A stretch of 64,000 nt of DNA from Tenodera sinensis (taxonomy: Eukaryota; Arthropoda; Insecta; Mantodea; Mantidae). How positions within the stretch are numbered: position 1 is the stretch's first letter; the number at the start of each line of letters is the position of its first letter. The DNA lies in NCBI GenBank assembly GCA_030765045.1, contig CM060962.1, forward strand, positions 260,015,147-260,079,146, read 5' to 3'. Positions 32,662-44,621 of the stretch are shown here, in pieces. Both the position numbers and the translations under genes were made by a program. The notes below the pieces were generated by a model that was given only the letters and a program-made list of their open reading frames with translations, was not told the DNA's origin and ran no database searches.

Positions 32662-33512
32662 ACTTTCTCTACTGGTAAGTAGGGGAAGTATTGTATTCCA
32701 CCCAAAAATTCGATGTCGAGATTTCACCGGAAATATATGTTTTGAGGCCCTCTGAATCCAAAAAAAGCATTTTTAGAAAAAGGTCCGTGTGTGTGTCTGT
32801 GGGCAGCATAACTCAAAAAGGAAACGTCGGTTAAAAATTGAAGTTGGTATTTAAGTTTAATGTCTGTCAAGGATACGACACGAAGATTTTGAAGAAAATA
32901 GTTCCACCCTAAACTACCCTTTACATGGAACATTTTTCGAAAATTTTAATTTTCTTGAAAATGGCTCTAACGATTTTGATTAAAATGTGATTTATTTGAG
33001 ATATTTTTATGAAAAATAAAATGTATATCATTAATTTTTTGGCCATAGCCCCTGTAGTCCTATTTACCCTGGACGACTTTTGCATAACTGGTAAACCGTT
33101 AGAGATAAACCAAATCATAATGTACAAAAAAGGTAGGTCTTGCTAAAATACACAACTTATGTCTCAATAAATTTTCTTGTAGGGTGAACCATTTCGGAGA
33201 TATTCCTCGTTGTGTGTGTGAGTTTCGGAAAACTTAAAACTTTCGTGAAATGGAACATCGTTGTTCATTTTTGTATATGTTAAGTGTGCAAAGAGAACGG
33301 AATCTCAAAGATTTAAAAGACTTGACTGTCGCTCACAACCTACAGTATTCTAATATTCCCCTTGCACCTACAAGGAAATAAGCAATAAGATTTATTTGTA
33401 CAAATGTTTATCTCAACTAACACGGAGAAGATATAGGAATAAGAGTTTGTAAGAATGGTTAGTACAAGAGTAGAGAAAGTCATGTGAGTGCAACACATCA
33501 GATTTTTTATTT
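32662..33512 (-). repeat. ACTTTCTCTACT-family repeat, copy F (complete, minus)
   Basis: The plus-strand left edge ACTTTCTCTACT (32662-32673) is the 3' end. The plus-strand right edge AGTAGAGAAAGT (33469-33480), followed by CATGTGAGTGCAACACATCAGATTT, is the 5' end. It is collinear with C and D throughout, and close to consensus. Only a few CA units are present (GTGTGTGTCTGTGGGCAG), so CA length varies strongly between otherwise similar copies. Confidence 0.88.
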
Positions 33513-33519
33513 AAGTAAT

Positions 33520-34075
33520 TGTGTATGTATGTTCTCTCTTAGGGCACTCATTGCTGAAATTTAGGAAAATTAAAAAGATATAGTGGTTATGCCCAAAAAA
33601 TACTCGTTCAGTTTCACTTACTTTGCTCTCAAGGCTCTTTAAAGCTTTAAATGCTCAATAGCAACCGGTCTAACGGTCTGTGTTTACTTCCAATGCCTTT
33701 TATTTGACTTTGATTTTTCTTACACTTTTGCACTTTAAATGTTCCATGCCTGTAGTTTGTAACCAATATTGTTTATATTTTCAGCAGAAAGTCAAGAAAC
33801 AATCAACTTCAAATTCTGAAATATACTTTTCGCTACACTTAAATTATTGAGGATATTACATTACTAATGCAACAACTAAGATAAATTGTTACAAAAATTA
33901 GATTTAAAGATTATAAGTTCTTCTCTGAAACAAGCAGAATAGTGAAAATACTTCTGTAAGCTATTTTTGTGCACTAACTTTTAAATAATGGTCAGTATGT
34001 TTATTTTTTCAAAATTACGATTTCGGCATCGCGTGCTGCACCTGATTAATTGTTATAATAAAAGTAAAGTACAAA
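33520..34075. other. No feature recognised
   Basis: AT-rich DNA. A short CA-rich stretch starts at 34078. Confidence 0.4.
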
Positions 34076-34112
34076 TACACACACACACGCACACACATAC
34101 ACACACATACTC

Positions 34113-34612
34113 AGTTTTATTAAAACATATGTTTAGAACTTTTGTATGACAAATGCAGTATATCTTGAATCTTCTGGGAATGTCCTTAGAAATCCTCTTC
34201 CTTCTGGATTACTTTTGCATAACTCGGAAACAGTAAAGGATAAACAAGCTGTTACTACGCAGAAATGTAGATCCTGATGAAGCACACAGTTTGTCAAATA
34301 GAGTTTCTTATGCAGTGAACGATTTCCAAGATATTCCATGTTATTTGTTTGAATTTTCCAATCCTTATACCTTTTAGAAATGGTAAGTCGTTATTCATTT
34401 TTAACTCCTGTACATGCATAGAGAATGGAATATCAAGTCAACACATAGCGTCTAGCTCTTATTGTCCTATTCCCATTGCACTTACAAGGAAATACGTAGT
34501 AAAGACAATTTCTACAAACGTCTATCTCGGTCAAAATGAAGTAGGAGAAGAATAAGAATTTTAAGAGCATTTTGTACAAGATTTAATAGAGAAAGTCATG
34601 TGAGTGTGCAAA
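34113..34612 (-). repeat. ACTTTCTCTACT-family repeat, copy H (5' half)
   Basis: On the plus strand: GGATTACTTTTGCATAACTCGG, GTGAACGATTTCCAAGATATTCC, CACTTACAAGGAAATACG and ATAGAGAAAGTCATGTGAGTG in the order expected for the minus orientation. It is diverged. The 3' half is replaced by unrelated DNA and a CA tract at 34078-34112. Confidence 0.7.
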
Positions 34613-34619
34613 GCAGAGT

Positions 34620-36205
34620 TTGTAAGAATAGTTTCGTCAATAATGGGTAGAGAATGGCAGGTGAATGTAATACATCAATATTCTCATTACTCACATTGAT
34701 ATATGCAATAGAGTTGTTCGTTAAATTCTATTACTTTAGGGTTATAAAGGGAAATAATATACTTGTGAAGATATAAAATCAATCTACTCACGCAAGGGAT
34801 GTTTTAACACTTAGTAACAAGAAAGGAGAGTGCTATGCTTTGGAGATACACCTTGCTTGCTCATGCAAAAAACTCACATTTCCAATTAAAAGTCGGAATT
34901 GTTAGTTATTTTACAACCCGTGGGCCTGCATTAGCTATCCGCCCATTACAGTGCTGTTAGAAGTTTCTCTGTTAATCTGGAGTACCTTATGGCACATACC
35001 GCTGCTAATGTAATTTGCATGCATTAAGTTAGTTGAATATATGTTGATGAACGAGTGAGGCTGACTTAATTTAGTACTATTGTCAGCCTCGGCGTCCAAA
35101 TTATTATTCTTTTGCCATTTAGTTACCTCCACCATGACGGCATCATATGCAGGGAAGCATCTCTGGCTGGTGAAGATACGAGTGCACTGTCCAAAACTTT
35201 TCACCTCCGGAACATAACAATAGCTTTTCATTTCAGGGTTTCATTCAGAAGCGTTATCATGCACTGACATACGCGTTTGTAAAACAGCAGCTGACTAAAC
35301 CGATAGGTAGCTTTCAAAAGTCAAATGACGATTTAATTACCTTTATTTATCACCCCCTCGTTCTTTATTAAGTTAATTTTGCAGCAATGTAGAAGCTTTT
35401 TTATTGAATTCTCACATTTATAATATTCATTTCATACAGCCTTTCTAAGAGTAGATTAGATTGGATTGCGTTCAACGAGTTCACAAGTAGCCATAGAGGC
35501 TTGTGAACATATAGGCACAAAAAAGTCAAAGCAGGGATAATTGAGAAACATAATCAAATCTTCCCTGCACTTATAAGACTAACATAATATATATTTACAA
35601 ATACAAATTGAACTCTGTTTTAAACTTTCCTGCCACGTTCCATTATTTAGTTATATAATTAGCAATGACTGGCATCTTTAGTCAGTTGCTCAATGCATGT
35701 AAATTTAAGTAGCTTTCGAGCAGACATCAAATGTAATTAACAATGATTTATCACTAAAGCAGCTAGAAACGACTTAAAAAGCTACATAAGCATTAACAGG
35801 ATAATTTGTCATTCAGGATAATTTTAAGCTTTGTCTTCGGTTTGCTTAATTGTTACATCGTAGTCATCTATGTATGTGTGTTCATTGGGGTCAAATGTTA
35901 CTGACGTTTGCTTCTACAAATCTACACGGTTCTCTGTGAAGTAGCAACTTTTTTATACTCAAAGGCACTCTAAAAATCCTTTTAAGGCTTTTTTATGAAT
36001 TGTAATTGAAAAGTGTTTTATAGTCCATATCCGTCTGAAGGAAAATGGTGAAATAACTATCAAAATCGGCAGAGTGCTTGAGTCTATCCATTCATCCAAT
36101 TTTCTCTTTTTAAAGCGAAATCAAAAGAGGTTAATGACGATGAAGCTGGTCACAAGAATCTTTTAGAAATATAAATCAATAAAGCAGCGTAGTTGTTTGG
36201 TGCCT
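34620..36205. other. No feature recognised
   Basis: A 98-codon minus-strand frame (34935-35231) shows no motif I know. The rest is AT-rich and featureless. Confidence 0.4.
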
Positions 36206-36209
36206 GTCT

Positions 36210-36610
36210 TCTTAGCCATGGTTTGGGCTTCAGCTTCTTCCGGCTCCAAATTGCTGATGCTATCTTTCTTTGCTCTTCCCGACTTCCTTTTCCTCTCAGG
36301 CTTATAGTCCAATACTAATTTGGGTAACCTAAATTGACAAAGTATCCTACTGTTGGTCCTATCTTTCTTTAAACGTTTTTATTATTCGTTTTACTTCCTG
36401 TTTTAGCTTTTCGGTCATTCCTAACATTTGTCTTCTTGTATTTATTGTGTATTCTTGTATGGACCCAAAAAATCTGACTTATTCTCTATCTTCTCTGCAA
36501 ATGTACTCCATTTAAGTGTTGTTCCAAGTTTTAGATCCATAAGTGATTAAGAGTATTGCCATTGCATAGTTCAGCTAAGTAACCTCTCCTCGCCTTACTT
36601 GCTATTATTA
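36210..36610 (-). pseudogene. LINE ORF2 C-terminal remnant 1
   Basis: Minus-strand fragments read AMAILLITYGSKTW (about 36580-36535) and RLPKLVLDYKPERKRKSGRAKK (about 36345-36285). The first matches the LLYGSExW block and the second the RLPKxxLxYxPxGKRxxGRPxKRW block. Both occur near the C-terminus of many insect non-LTR retrotransposon polyproteins. Stops and frameshifts separate them. The palm and endonuclease are absent, so this is a dead fragment. It is not the same family as the element at 1738-6889, which lacks the GRPxKRW block. Confidence 0.6.
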
Positions 36611-36949
36611 ATGGTCATGGTAATGTTCTAGCTGCAGTTAAATTTGTTTATGTGTACTCGTATTTCATTAATGCGTGACATTTTACAACTAAGAAAAGTA
36701 TATACCTATTGATACTTGTTTCCGAATTTTTCAACACCATATTTGAAAGTACTGTATATACCGCTCTGAATGTCATTGCTTTTTATTTATTGATATTTTC
36801 ACACCAAAATCTTATACACTTTGTTTGTATAGAATTCTCTGGTTCATTGAGAATGTTCTATCCTAGCTGCCTTATAATTCAGAGCATTTCTGATTTTCTG
36901 AAAGGAAACTTATGAAGCTGGTGTTATAAAACATATACCATTCTGTCAA

Positions 36950-37473
36950 CTCAGCAGATGCAATACTTCATTTATTCCTTGTTCTTCCGTGCAAGCCTTA
37001 CACGTAATTGCCTGTTACGGTCTCACAGACGAGTTTTATGTCCAACGCTTCCTTGTACGATCCACAGATGACTTCCCTGTTGGGCAATAATGAAGCATGA
37101 CTTTTGGAACTCTGTCTGAACTCATTCTTCACAAATGATTCATCCAGTTATTGTGGTATTCTTCTATGTGCTTAGTGAGTGGTTCTAAGTGTAGTTCCTT
37201 CGCTACATCATCATTGCGTTTATCATCCCACTAGCGTATCCTGCTGTGCAGTACATGAACTTCATTACACTAGCAGTTATTCTTGTTTCCTCTCTTGTCT
37301 GTAAATTCCATGCGTTGCTGCCACAGCAAAGTGAAGGACATGCCAACGCTTTGTATGAGCCTCCTCTGCGTACTAATGAATGTTTCATTATTGTGTTTAT
37401 TATTCCCAAAGTTTTATCAAAACTAATAAATTTGTTGGGATGTCTACTACATCCAAATATGATAAGTGACTGA
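36950..37473 (-). pseudogene. LINE ORF2 C-terminal remnant 2
   Basis: The minus-strand frame 37473-37203 contains ALACPSLCCGSNAWNLQTRE, then ETRITASVMKFMYCTAGYA. These correspond to xxxPxLLYGSExWxLxxxxxxRIxAxEMKFLRxxAGYT. After a frameshift, HLERMSSDRVPKVMLHYCP and TGKSSVDRTRKRW follow (about 37130-37030). Together these are the tail of an RTE-like or related LINE protein. It is in the same orientation as remnant 1. The tandem order suggests two truncated insertions or one rearranged copy. Confidence 0.65.
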
Positions 37474-37597
37474 ATTTAACTTTCTAATATTTTAAAACTA
37501 AAATATGCTTGCTACAGAGTATTTTCTAACAAAAGCTCTTATTTTAGTTGTCCCCGCCCCCTTTTCATATCATACTTGATGTCATTTATTAATTGTT

Positions 37598-37715
37598 CCA
37601 TTTATACCCTGCCTTTAACTGCAATGAAGTTGTCGACGGTATTTTACCTTTAGGACATATTGCATATCGGTAATGGCGTTAATTCGTATACAGTTGCCTT
37701 TCTTTGGGTTTTATA
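37598..37715 (+). repeat. Dispersed repeat X, copy 2
   Basis: It is homologous to 14991-15112: CATTTATACC, CTGCCTTTAACTGCAATG, GACATATTGCATATCGGTAATGG, TTCGTATACAGTTG and a TTTGGGTTTT end. A TC/CA microsatellite begins 10 bp downstream. Confidence 0.6.
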
Positions 37716-37725
37716 CATTATATAT

Positions 37726-37749
37726 CTCTCTCTTTCTCTCTCTCCCTCA

Positions 37750-37820
<71 letters not shown>
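37726..37820. repeat. (TC)n-(AC)n compound microsatellite
   Basis: CTCTCTCTTTCTCTCTCTCCC followed by about 35 AC units. Confidence 0.95.
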
Positions 37821-37822
<2 letters not shown>

Positions 37823-37829
37823 TCACACT

Positions 37830-38810
37830 CTCATAAATACTTGCAGACTGGAGAGAATAGAAGAAATTATATAATAGGTATATATGAATTACATTCTATA
37901 TCTTTCAGTACAATTTAGTCTTAGAACTGCAAATTTGTTATTGACTATATTTTTACTTTCTCTACCACGTACACAAAACGAATTTAGCAATATGCGCTGT
38001 TTGGGACCATCTCTGTTTCTTATCATATGGGGTCTGACCAATGACTGTTGCAAAACGGGGCAAGAGGCTTGGCACTGTAATGAGGACAAGCAAAGGTGGT
38101 GATGAGGGTGGGGGAAGGGTAACATACACCTGGCCTCGTAAGAAAGGTTTTCTTTAGATTCATTCACAAATTATTAATGCCTATTTTGGAAACGTTTGCA
38201 AATGTTGCTTGAAATAGCCAGCATTTAAACGATTCTGTGTTATAAGAAAAGCTTTAATTTTGCCCTCAGAATTACAAAAACAACGTGTAAAGCTTTGCAG
38301 TATACATAATGCAATATTATATGAAACCTATAAAATGTTTAATCCCTCTACAAATTCTCCCTTGTTTATACTGGAATTAAAATTCGTCGAAATAATTTCG
38401 TTGTATTATAATACAGTTTCTACTTCCGAACGAAAGGTTTTTTTTTTCTCCTAATACGTATGCGATAAATCGCCTTTTTGGGTGGTATTAAAATTTAATT
38501 ACATTTCTGTGAATTTGCACAGCTTCTGAAGATTGTCGAACTCTGTTACCAGCTTGCCTTAGACCAATAATCTGGCCACGTGTAGTTTCTGATGTTAACT
38601 GCACAGTGTGAAACAAGCAACAGTTGAGTAACGATCTGAGCCGTCAGAAATAATCGATACTTTCCTTTCATGTCATTGTTTATAACTATGTCCAGCCAAT
38701 AGCCTGAATACCGCAATCGTTGTAGAGGGGTAAATAAAGGGAAAGAAGAGGAAACTACGAAGGCTTCGGTAAATACTAATGATACCCTTGCATTTTACTA
38801 AATTCGTTTT
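37830..38810. other. No feature recognised
   Basis: Overlapping open frames of 60-90 codons on both strands near 37889-38167 have no motifs. Confidence 0.4.
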
Positions 38811-38817
38811 CGGTGTA

Positions 38818-39535
38818 TTGTAAGAAGAGAAGGTGGTGCATTCCACTCAAATTCATACCGACATTTCACTGGAAATATAAGTTTTGAGATCCCCAAACCA
38901 ATAAAAAAGTATTTTTAGAAAAATAAGTTGATATTGAAATGTTCCAACATCTAAGAAAGCAATACAAAGATTTGCAAAAAATCTTCCAACCAACCTTTTA
39001 CTTTTAAAAACATTTCAAAAATGTTGATAACCTCTAAAATGGCTCTAACAATTTTATTTATAATACTGCATGTTTAAGATACTTTTATGAAAAATTAAAC
39101 TATGTGCATCTAGAATTTTCTCGGAATATCCTCTGAAGTTCTGTTCATCCTAGATGAGTTTTGCATAATTGGTAAACCATAGAGGACGCACAATAAATAT
39201 GGTACTCGTTAAAGCACATGTTTATCTCAAATACCTTTTTCTGTGAAGTTAATCATTGACGACAGATCCCTTGTTATTAGCTTTAATTTTCTGGTATTTA
39301 TATTTTTCTCAGGTGGCAAGTCGTTAGTTTTTCGTTTTTCCTCTCCTGGTCATGCAAAAGAACGGAATTTCAAGGCTATCTCATAGTGACCAGGTCTTAA
39401 AAGATTTATGTATCGCTTAAGCCTACTCAATTTCCCTATTCCCATTGTATCTACAATGAAATATGTAATAAAAGCATAACTTCAATTTCTTATCTAGATT
39501 AAGGTGAAGAAAAATAAGCTTTCTAGCAAAAGTTT
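38818..39535 (-). repeat. ACTTTCTCTACT-family repeat, copy I (old)
   Basis: The plus-strand order is GGAAATATAAGTTTTGAGATCCCC, TAAAATGGCTCTAACAATTTT, GATGAGTTTTGCATAATTGGTAAACC, ATTCCCATTG..CTACAATGAAATA. This is the minus-orientation family with many substitutions. It abuts the SINE at 39538. Confidence 0.65.
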
Positions 39536-39537
39536 GT

Positions 39538-39790
39538 TTAATTATTTTTGTAGTATTTAACGCACGCTTTTATTACATACGGCACCGCAGACGGTAACAC
39601 TGATGATATATGGAGTGAAGATGGTACACCAGTGGAATGAGATGGCGGAGGAAACCGGAGAACCCGGAGGAAACCCGCCCTAGCGCCGCTTCGTCCACCA
39701 CAAATCTCACATGCGGTTACCTGGGATCGAACCTGGGCCGCTTTGGTGAGAAGCAAATGGTCTAATCACTTGGCTACGGCGTGGCCGAGC
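39538..39790 (-). mobile_element. tRNA-derived SINE, complete
   Basis: On the minus strand it has an A-box TAGCCAAGTGATTAGACC (about 39759-39776) and a B-box GGTTCGATCCC (39723-39733). Next comes a body with GCGGGTTTCCTCCGGGTTCTCCGGTTTCC, and the 3' end is GTGCGTTAAATACTACAAAAATAATT. Head spacing fits a tRNA-derived polymerase III promoter. It lies directly against the 5' end of repeat copy I, so one may have inserted at the edge of the other. A 3' fragment of the same family lies at 30088-30150. Confidence 0.8.
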
Positions 39791-39984
39791 TTGTTGAATA
39801 ATTGTTACAGTAAGCAATTTGAATGTAACACATTACACATGTAAACATTTCAATGTTTGACGTTATATTTTGAACCCAAGACATTCGTAGATCGTGGTAA
39901 GGTTCAGATATGATACTCCTGATGTAACAGAGGAACTTTCACATACGTACATCCATTCAAACACACTGAGATGGTTCAATGCTT

Positions 39985-40290
39985 TCGGGATTTCGGCGCG
40001 GGCCAGTCGGAGAGATAAACGAAGTTAAGTAGCGCTCTCATCTAGCATAAGCAACAAAGACGCTATCTTCTGGAATTTTCCCCTTCCATCGACATTCTAT
40101 AATGTTCTGTGGAAATTTCGTAAGACTATGTAAGCAAGCGCTCTCACTAGTGAGTTAGCACGCGTTTTAGTGAGAACATTACTGATACGATATCAAGTGC
40201 GGTTCTTTTCTTGTCAGCTGCTTCACAAGAGATTAGAGATGTCTTGTGTTCGATTCCCCAGCGAGTGAATCATCCGAAGAAGATGTTACT
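39985..40290 (+). mobile_element. Possible decayed fragment of the 19443 LTR family
   Basis: TCGGCGCGGGCCAGTCGGAG resembles the LTR at about 19480. ATGTTCTGTGGAAATTTCGTAAG resembles about 19578-19600. TTCGATTCCCCAGCGAGTGAATC resembles about 20098-20120. The order is the same but spacing is shorter. I infer a deleted old LTR. Confidence 0.4.
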
Positions 40291-40479
40291 TCACGCGTAT
40301 TTAATTTTGGCTGTCATGAAGAAAAGGGAGATGACTAGGATGGTTGAATTAGGTCACATTAGTGGAGTGATAGTTGAAAAGGGGATAAAGTTAAATATTC
40401 AAACTCCTCCCAGCGTAACTATGGAGACGTGGAAATCTAGCACAAGGGAAATTGTGATAGAAATCTAATAGAAATGCTG

Positions 40480-41250
40480 TATAATTAATTTGCCATTTAA
40501 TTCCATACCTAGTGATACAATTCAGAGCCATAGAGGGCACTGACGTCACACACCTATGCCAATATGTGGTCCCTGTTCGCCTAACTGCTTGCAGGCAATT
40601 TCCTAGCATCTGTACATCCCTATTTCAGAATACAAAGAAATCAGGGGAGAAGAAAACGTTTAAGGAAGAAAAGGAAATAATACAAATTGAAAGCGACTAA
40701 AGCAGGTCCAAAAGAGTGCAAAAAGACGAGAACAACATACATAATAGCAGGAAATCTAGAAAAGGGAACAGAGGTGATAGAAATGAAACACAATAGTGAG
40801 GATTATTGCAGCAGCTTGAGTGTAGAGGTGTAAAGTGGCTTCTCAAGAACACATTCCCTTTACATCGATTTTCTTGCCATTTTTCTAGCACAAAGGAACT
40901 GTGTGAGGCAATCACGGTCTCCCTGGTGACAGAACGTTGTCTGTTTCAGTTTGCCTCAAGATAAAGTCTGATATATCAAAGAAGCTTTTCTGTGCTAACC
41001 ACTGCTAAAACAAGCTTTCCGTGCCTTCTTAATGCTGTGGTCATCTGGCGACCCTGGGAAAACCTCGTTATTTGTTATCCGTTATTCTTGATGATAATTC
41101 CCTAGAGCACTCCTTTACCAGCTTCTGTGGGAAGAGGGGTTCCTTTGAGCAGCTTAGGGAGGAGTTCATGAACAGGCATCACAATTTAATTAATTATTCT
41201 CCAACAAATGCATTATTTGTGGACTAAAGTAGGAAAAGTTAAATCAGAGT
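40480..41250. other. No feature recognised
   Basis: No gene or repeat is identified. Confidence 0.4.
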
Positions 41251-41254
41251 GCAA

Positions 41255-41345
41255 AATGCAATGCTATACCCGGGATTTGAACCACGGATCCTTGGCTTAC
41301 CGTTCCACTGCTTTAACCAACTAAGCTTCTATAACAACGTACCAG
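41255..41345 (-). mobile_element. tRNA-like head of SINE-B family
   Basis: On the minus strand AGCTTAGTTGGTTAAAGCAG (A-box) and GTGGTTCAAATCCCGGG (B-box, about 41272-41287) are spaced as in a tRNA. TATAGCATTGCATTTTGCAC follows, related to the post-head sequence at 22260 and 52560. It could be a decayed tRNA gene, but the following SINE-B-like body makes a SINE more likely. Confidence 0.6.
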
Positions 41346-41349
41346 TAGG

Positions 41350-42110
41350 GCATTGAGCTACTGCATCTGTGAAATTTGACCTAAAAGTGTGAACAATTAA
41401 ACAATAAAGAGTTTTATAACAAAATAATACGAATCCTAAACATTAAGAAAACCGCTTTTATCCCACTTAGTGCTGTTAAACATCCAATTAAATTATAAAT
41501 AGGTTTATTAATGGGCACTCCTAGTTTAAACCTTGTTTACTGACAAACTTTTTCGACATTTTTCTATGCTCAAAATGCTCCACCCATGACAATATTGTAC
41601 TAATTTGTTTCAAAACTTAATGTTGCGTCTCAAAAGTGCATTAAATGAAATTAATTCACACTATTTTTAATAAAACTCCAATTTTGAGAAGTAAATTATG
41701 TACTTTTGAAAAATCAATAATTTTGAGGAACACAAGACGTAATAACTTTTCTACAGTAATAGAAGTAATATGTTTTGATATAAAAGATCTCGTATGATAC
41801 CTTTTTGGTATACTGCTTTAATGTAAAGCCTGAATTTTTATATGATGAACATTTTACAAAATACATCGTGTGGAGCATTTTTATTAGAACAATGAATTTA
41901 CACAATAAAAATTAATATTTAAATAACCATATGAGCTAGCATTTTGAAACATAAAAAAGTGCGGTTATGAAATGTAATAATTGAAATTTCCACAAAAAAA
42001 TCTTTAATACTGTGAACTTTCCAAAATTTCAAGGATGCATTACCTTAAAGTCTCCAAATCATATTTTTCCAGGTATCTTTTGGGACTAACTTAACCCTAA
42101 TGATCGACCA
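41350..42110. other. No feature recognised
   Basis: Very AT-rich and featureless. Confidence 0.4.
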
Positions 42111-42119
42111 CACACTAAC

Positions 42120-42440
42120 GAGTCCACATTACGTACGAGGCTCGCATTCAGGAAATCCTGGTTTTGATTCAGGTTCAAGGTTAGCCACTAACTTTTGCCT
42201 TTTGTGTTTTCGTGGTTTTCCTTGGAGCGTAGGGGAATGCTGAGGTGGAATTAAAATGCTGCGAATTTTCCGTCCGTCATTTCCTGCTGTTTGATGTCGA
42301 AGGAAGTGTGTCACCTTTAGACTATCTGCAATGTCGTTCTCGATGTATCTGCCGGTAGCTGCCCCAGTGATGTTGCTATGAGATGTTGATCTCAGGATAT
42401 GCGTGAGTGAGGTGAGGATGGACGACACCAGTTAAGTTGA
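42120..42440 (+). mobile_element. SINE-like repeat
   Basis: A head ending GGTTTTGATTCAGGTTC (weak B-box) is followed by TTTTCGTGGTTTTCCTTGG and GGGGAATGCTGAGGTGG, the conserved block seen after tRNA heads in other SINEs of the window. The body continues to about 42440. The A-box is not convincing. Confidence 0.45.
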
Positions 42441-42449
42441 CTGATAAAT

Positions 42450-43505
42450 TTAAAGGAGGCTAATGATGAGCTGTTTGCAGCGAGTTGCCAACTGTCTGAG
42501 GTTGAAGAATTAAACGTTTTCTGAATCTTAGTTTCCAGCTACTGAACTGTGTGTTCTAACTTCTCATGTAGCCAGTTTTAAAATAACTGTTTCCATAATA
42601 CGAGTAATAATGCAAAGCACACGTTACCATGAGTCACAAAAATTGCTCAGCTGAAAGTTCCTTGACTGTGACCAGCGTGGTCTTTAAGCGCTGCGGCTGC
42701 CAATAACCGATCTTCTCTAAGGCATGAAAGACAAGATGGGAAAGACGTGAATTTTAGAACTACACGCACTTTTATCAACCAAAGTCCCACCTCCATGCAT
42801 CGTTTCTACATTCGTGTTTCCATCCAAAAGCTGCTAATTCGTACTTGAAACCTTTTACTCAGACTTTTCTCAATTCTAATAACTTAATTTCCTTACTAAC
42901 ATTCAGACTCATTGTCTACACGCCTAGCAACTGCAACTCCCCATGCACAGATATCTCAATTCCAGATATACCTCGTGATAATTGATTTTTTTCCGCTACA
43001 ATAGCCTATTTGCCATAAATTATATCTCATCCTCTGACTAAATTTTACGTCCCTAGCTAAAGACTGTAACTCAGGCTTATTACATTATGCATTGATTTAA
43101 ACATGCGGAAAGTACGTGTTGCAATTATTTATCAACCTCCTTAATATTTCTTTGTAAAATTATGTCTTACCTGTCAAAAATTTCGGTATCACATTTCATT
43201 CCCTTATGTTTAAAGCCGAAGGGTATCGTGAATGGAAGACGCACGAGACGTATGGCGGCAGATTTTGCTTAACGGAACTGTCTGCCTTGGCGTTTGGTGT
43301 CTGATGAGGTCTCAAAGGCACCTACATGGGGAGAGGTAGACCTGTGCGGATCTCACCAGGCAGAATTCATATCTGGAGACGTTAGGGACCCCACCTACCT
43401 CTGAGCCTGCCGCCCCGCACCTAGTCACTCTGTTATTCGCTTATCGTTTCCTCCTGGAGGTTTCTAAAAGCAAAATTACTGACGACTGCGCTCCTCCTCC
43501 ACTTC
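42450..43505. other. No gene recognised
   Basis: A GC-richer patch at 43200-43470 lacks any open frame or promoter structure that I can name. Confidence 0.4.
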
Positions 43506-43514
43506 CTCATAATC

Positions 43515-43720
43515 AAAGCAGTAACACGCCCCATGGCGACTTACAGTTTCGTAAGTACCTTAAGTCCTGGGCTTCATAGTTAACCACTATTAGGTCAGTC
43601 AATGTTAATTGTGCTTCTACATATGCTGTGTGTGGGCTAAAGTTTGTAAGAAGAATGACACTGAAAAATTCAGTACTACTCTCGGGATTTGAACCAAGAA
43701 TATTCTTGCTATATTAATTT
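43515..43720 (-). mobile_element. SINE-B copy
   Basis: The plus strand shows ATGGCGACTTAC, CTGTGTGTGGGC, CTGAAAAATTCAGT and CTCGGGATTTGAACCAAGAAT. Reversed, this gives the B-box GGTTCAAATCCC and the family body shared with 22028-22330 and 52525-52785. A second B-box-like GGGTTTAAATCCCGG at about 43758 lies just beyond and may be another partial head. Confidence 0.55.
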
Positions 43721-43799
43721 ATTTGATCGGAGTAGTGTCAAGGTAATCCGAAGATTCAGGGTTTAAATCCCGGTTATGGCAATGAAGCAGGTGTGATAC

Positions 43800-44615
43800 T
43801 TGAATGCGATATGTGACCAGCTTGCCAGCAGCAAATTACCATAGCCCTAGCTTTCCTTTTTACACTATTTTTGTTGGGTGCACAAAAATTGGCCTTAAAA
43901 TATTATACAGTGGCAATAGCACGCCCACAAATTAGTAAGCAAGTTATCGCGAGAAGTGACGCGGCGCGAAATGACAAACATTTTCATCATATGTCCCCTA
44001 ATGCACCATACAGTTTAGTTTCTTCCCCCAACGGGGATATTTCCTTAAAAGCAAATATTCACGAAAGCTTTTTTCTCTTAGCATTTTGATTTAATTTTTA
44101 CTTGTCCTTTAAACCTGAAACATTGTTGCTCTTTCTGTGAAATTAGCTTCTTTCTCTCTCCATATGTTTACTCATCAATAGAGTTCAAATCTTTATATAG
44201 GTATCGGGAAATGAGGCGATGGCAAATTACCTGCCACATTGACAGAGCGTGACGTCATTACAGGCGTACAGTGACAGCACAAACAACTGGGCCCACTGCC
44301 TACAGTGCACAGTGTTTCTCGAGTGTGTTCACTAGTTCCACATACAGAGTAAAATGCCTCCAGCACAAAAATTAAAATACTCATGTATTGCAGAACTAGC
44401 AACAATTTGGGAGTGCATATTTTACTGCAAATGGTGACAGCATTGAATGTAAATTATACAGCAACTTTATCTAAATGATTCCTACGTCGACTGTACCTGA
44501 CCTTCTCTGTGCAATGATCATGTGACAGACTAACCACTCCCACTTCCTATAGTCCAAACTCCGCAACCTTTGTTTCTTGTATGAAAGTTCACTCCCTACT
44601 CATCAGATATGTTGC
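43800..44615. other. No feature recognised
   Basis: Nothing identified. Confidence 0.4.
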
Positions 44616-44621
44616 GAAGAA

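Noticed and set aside
41272..41338. Possible tRNA gene on the minus strand
   Set aside because: A- and B-boxes are good, but the acceptor stem does not close and SINE-B-like body sequence follows. Treated as a SINE head.
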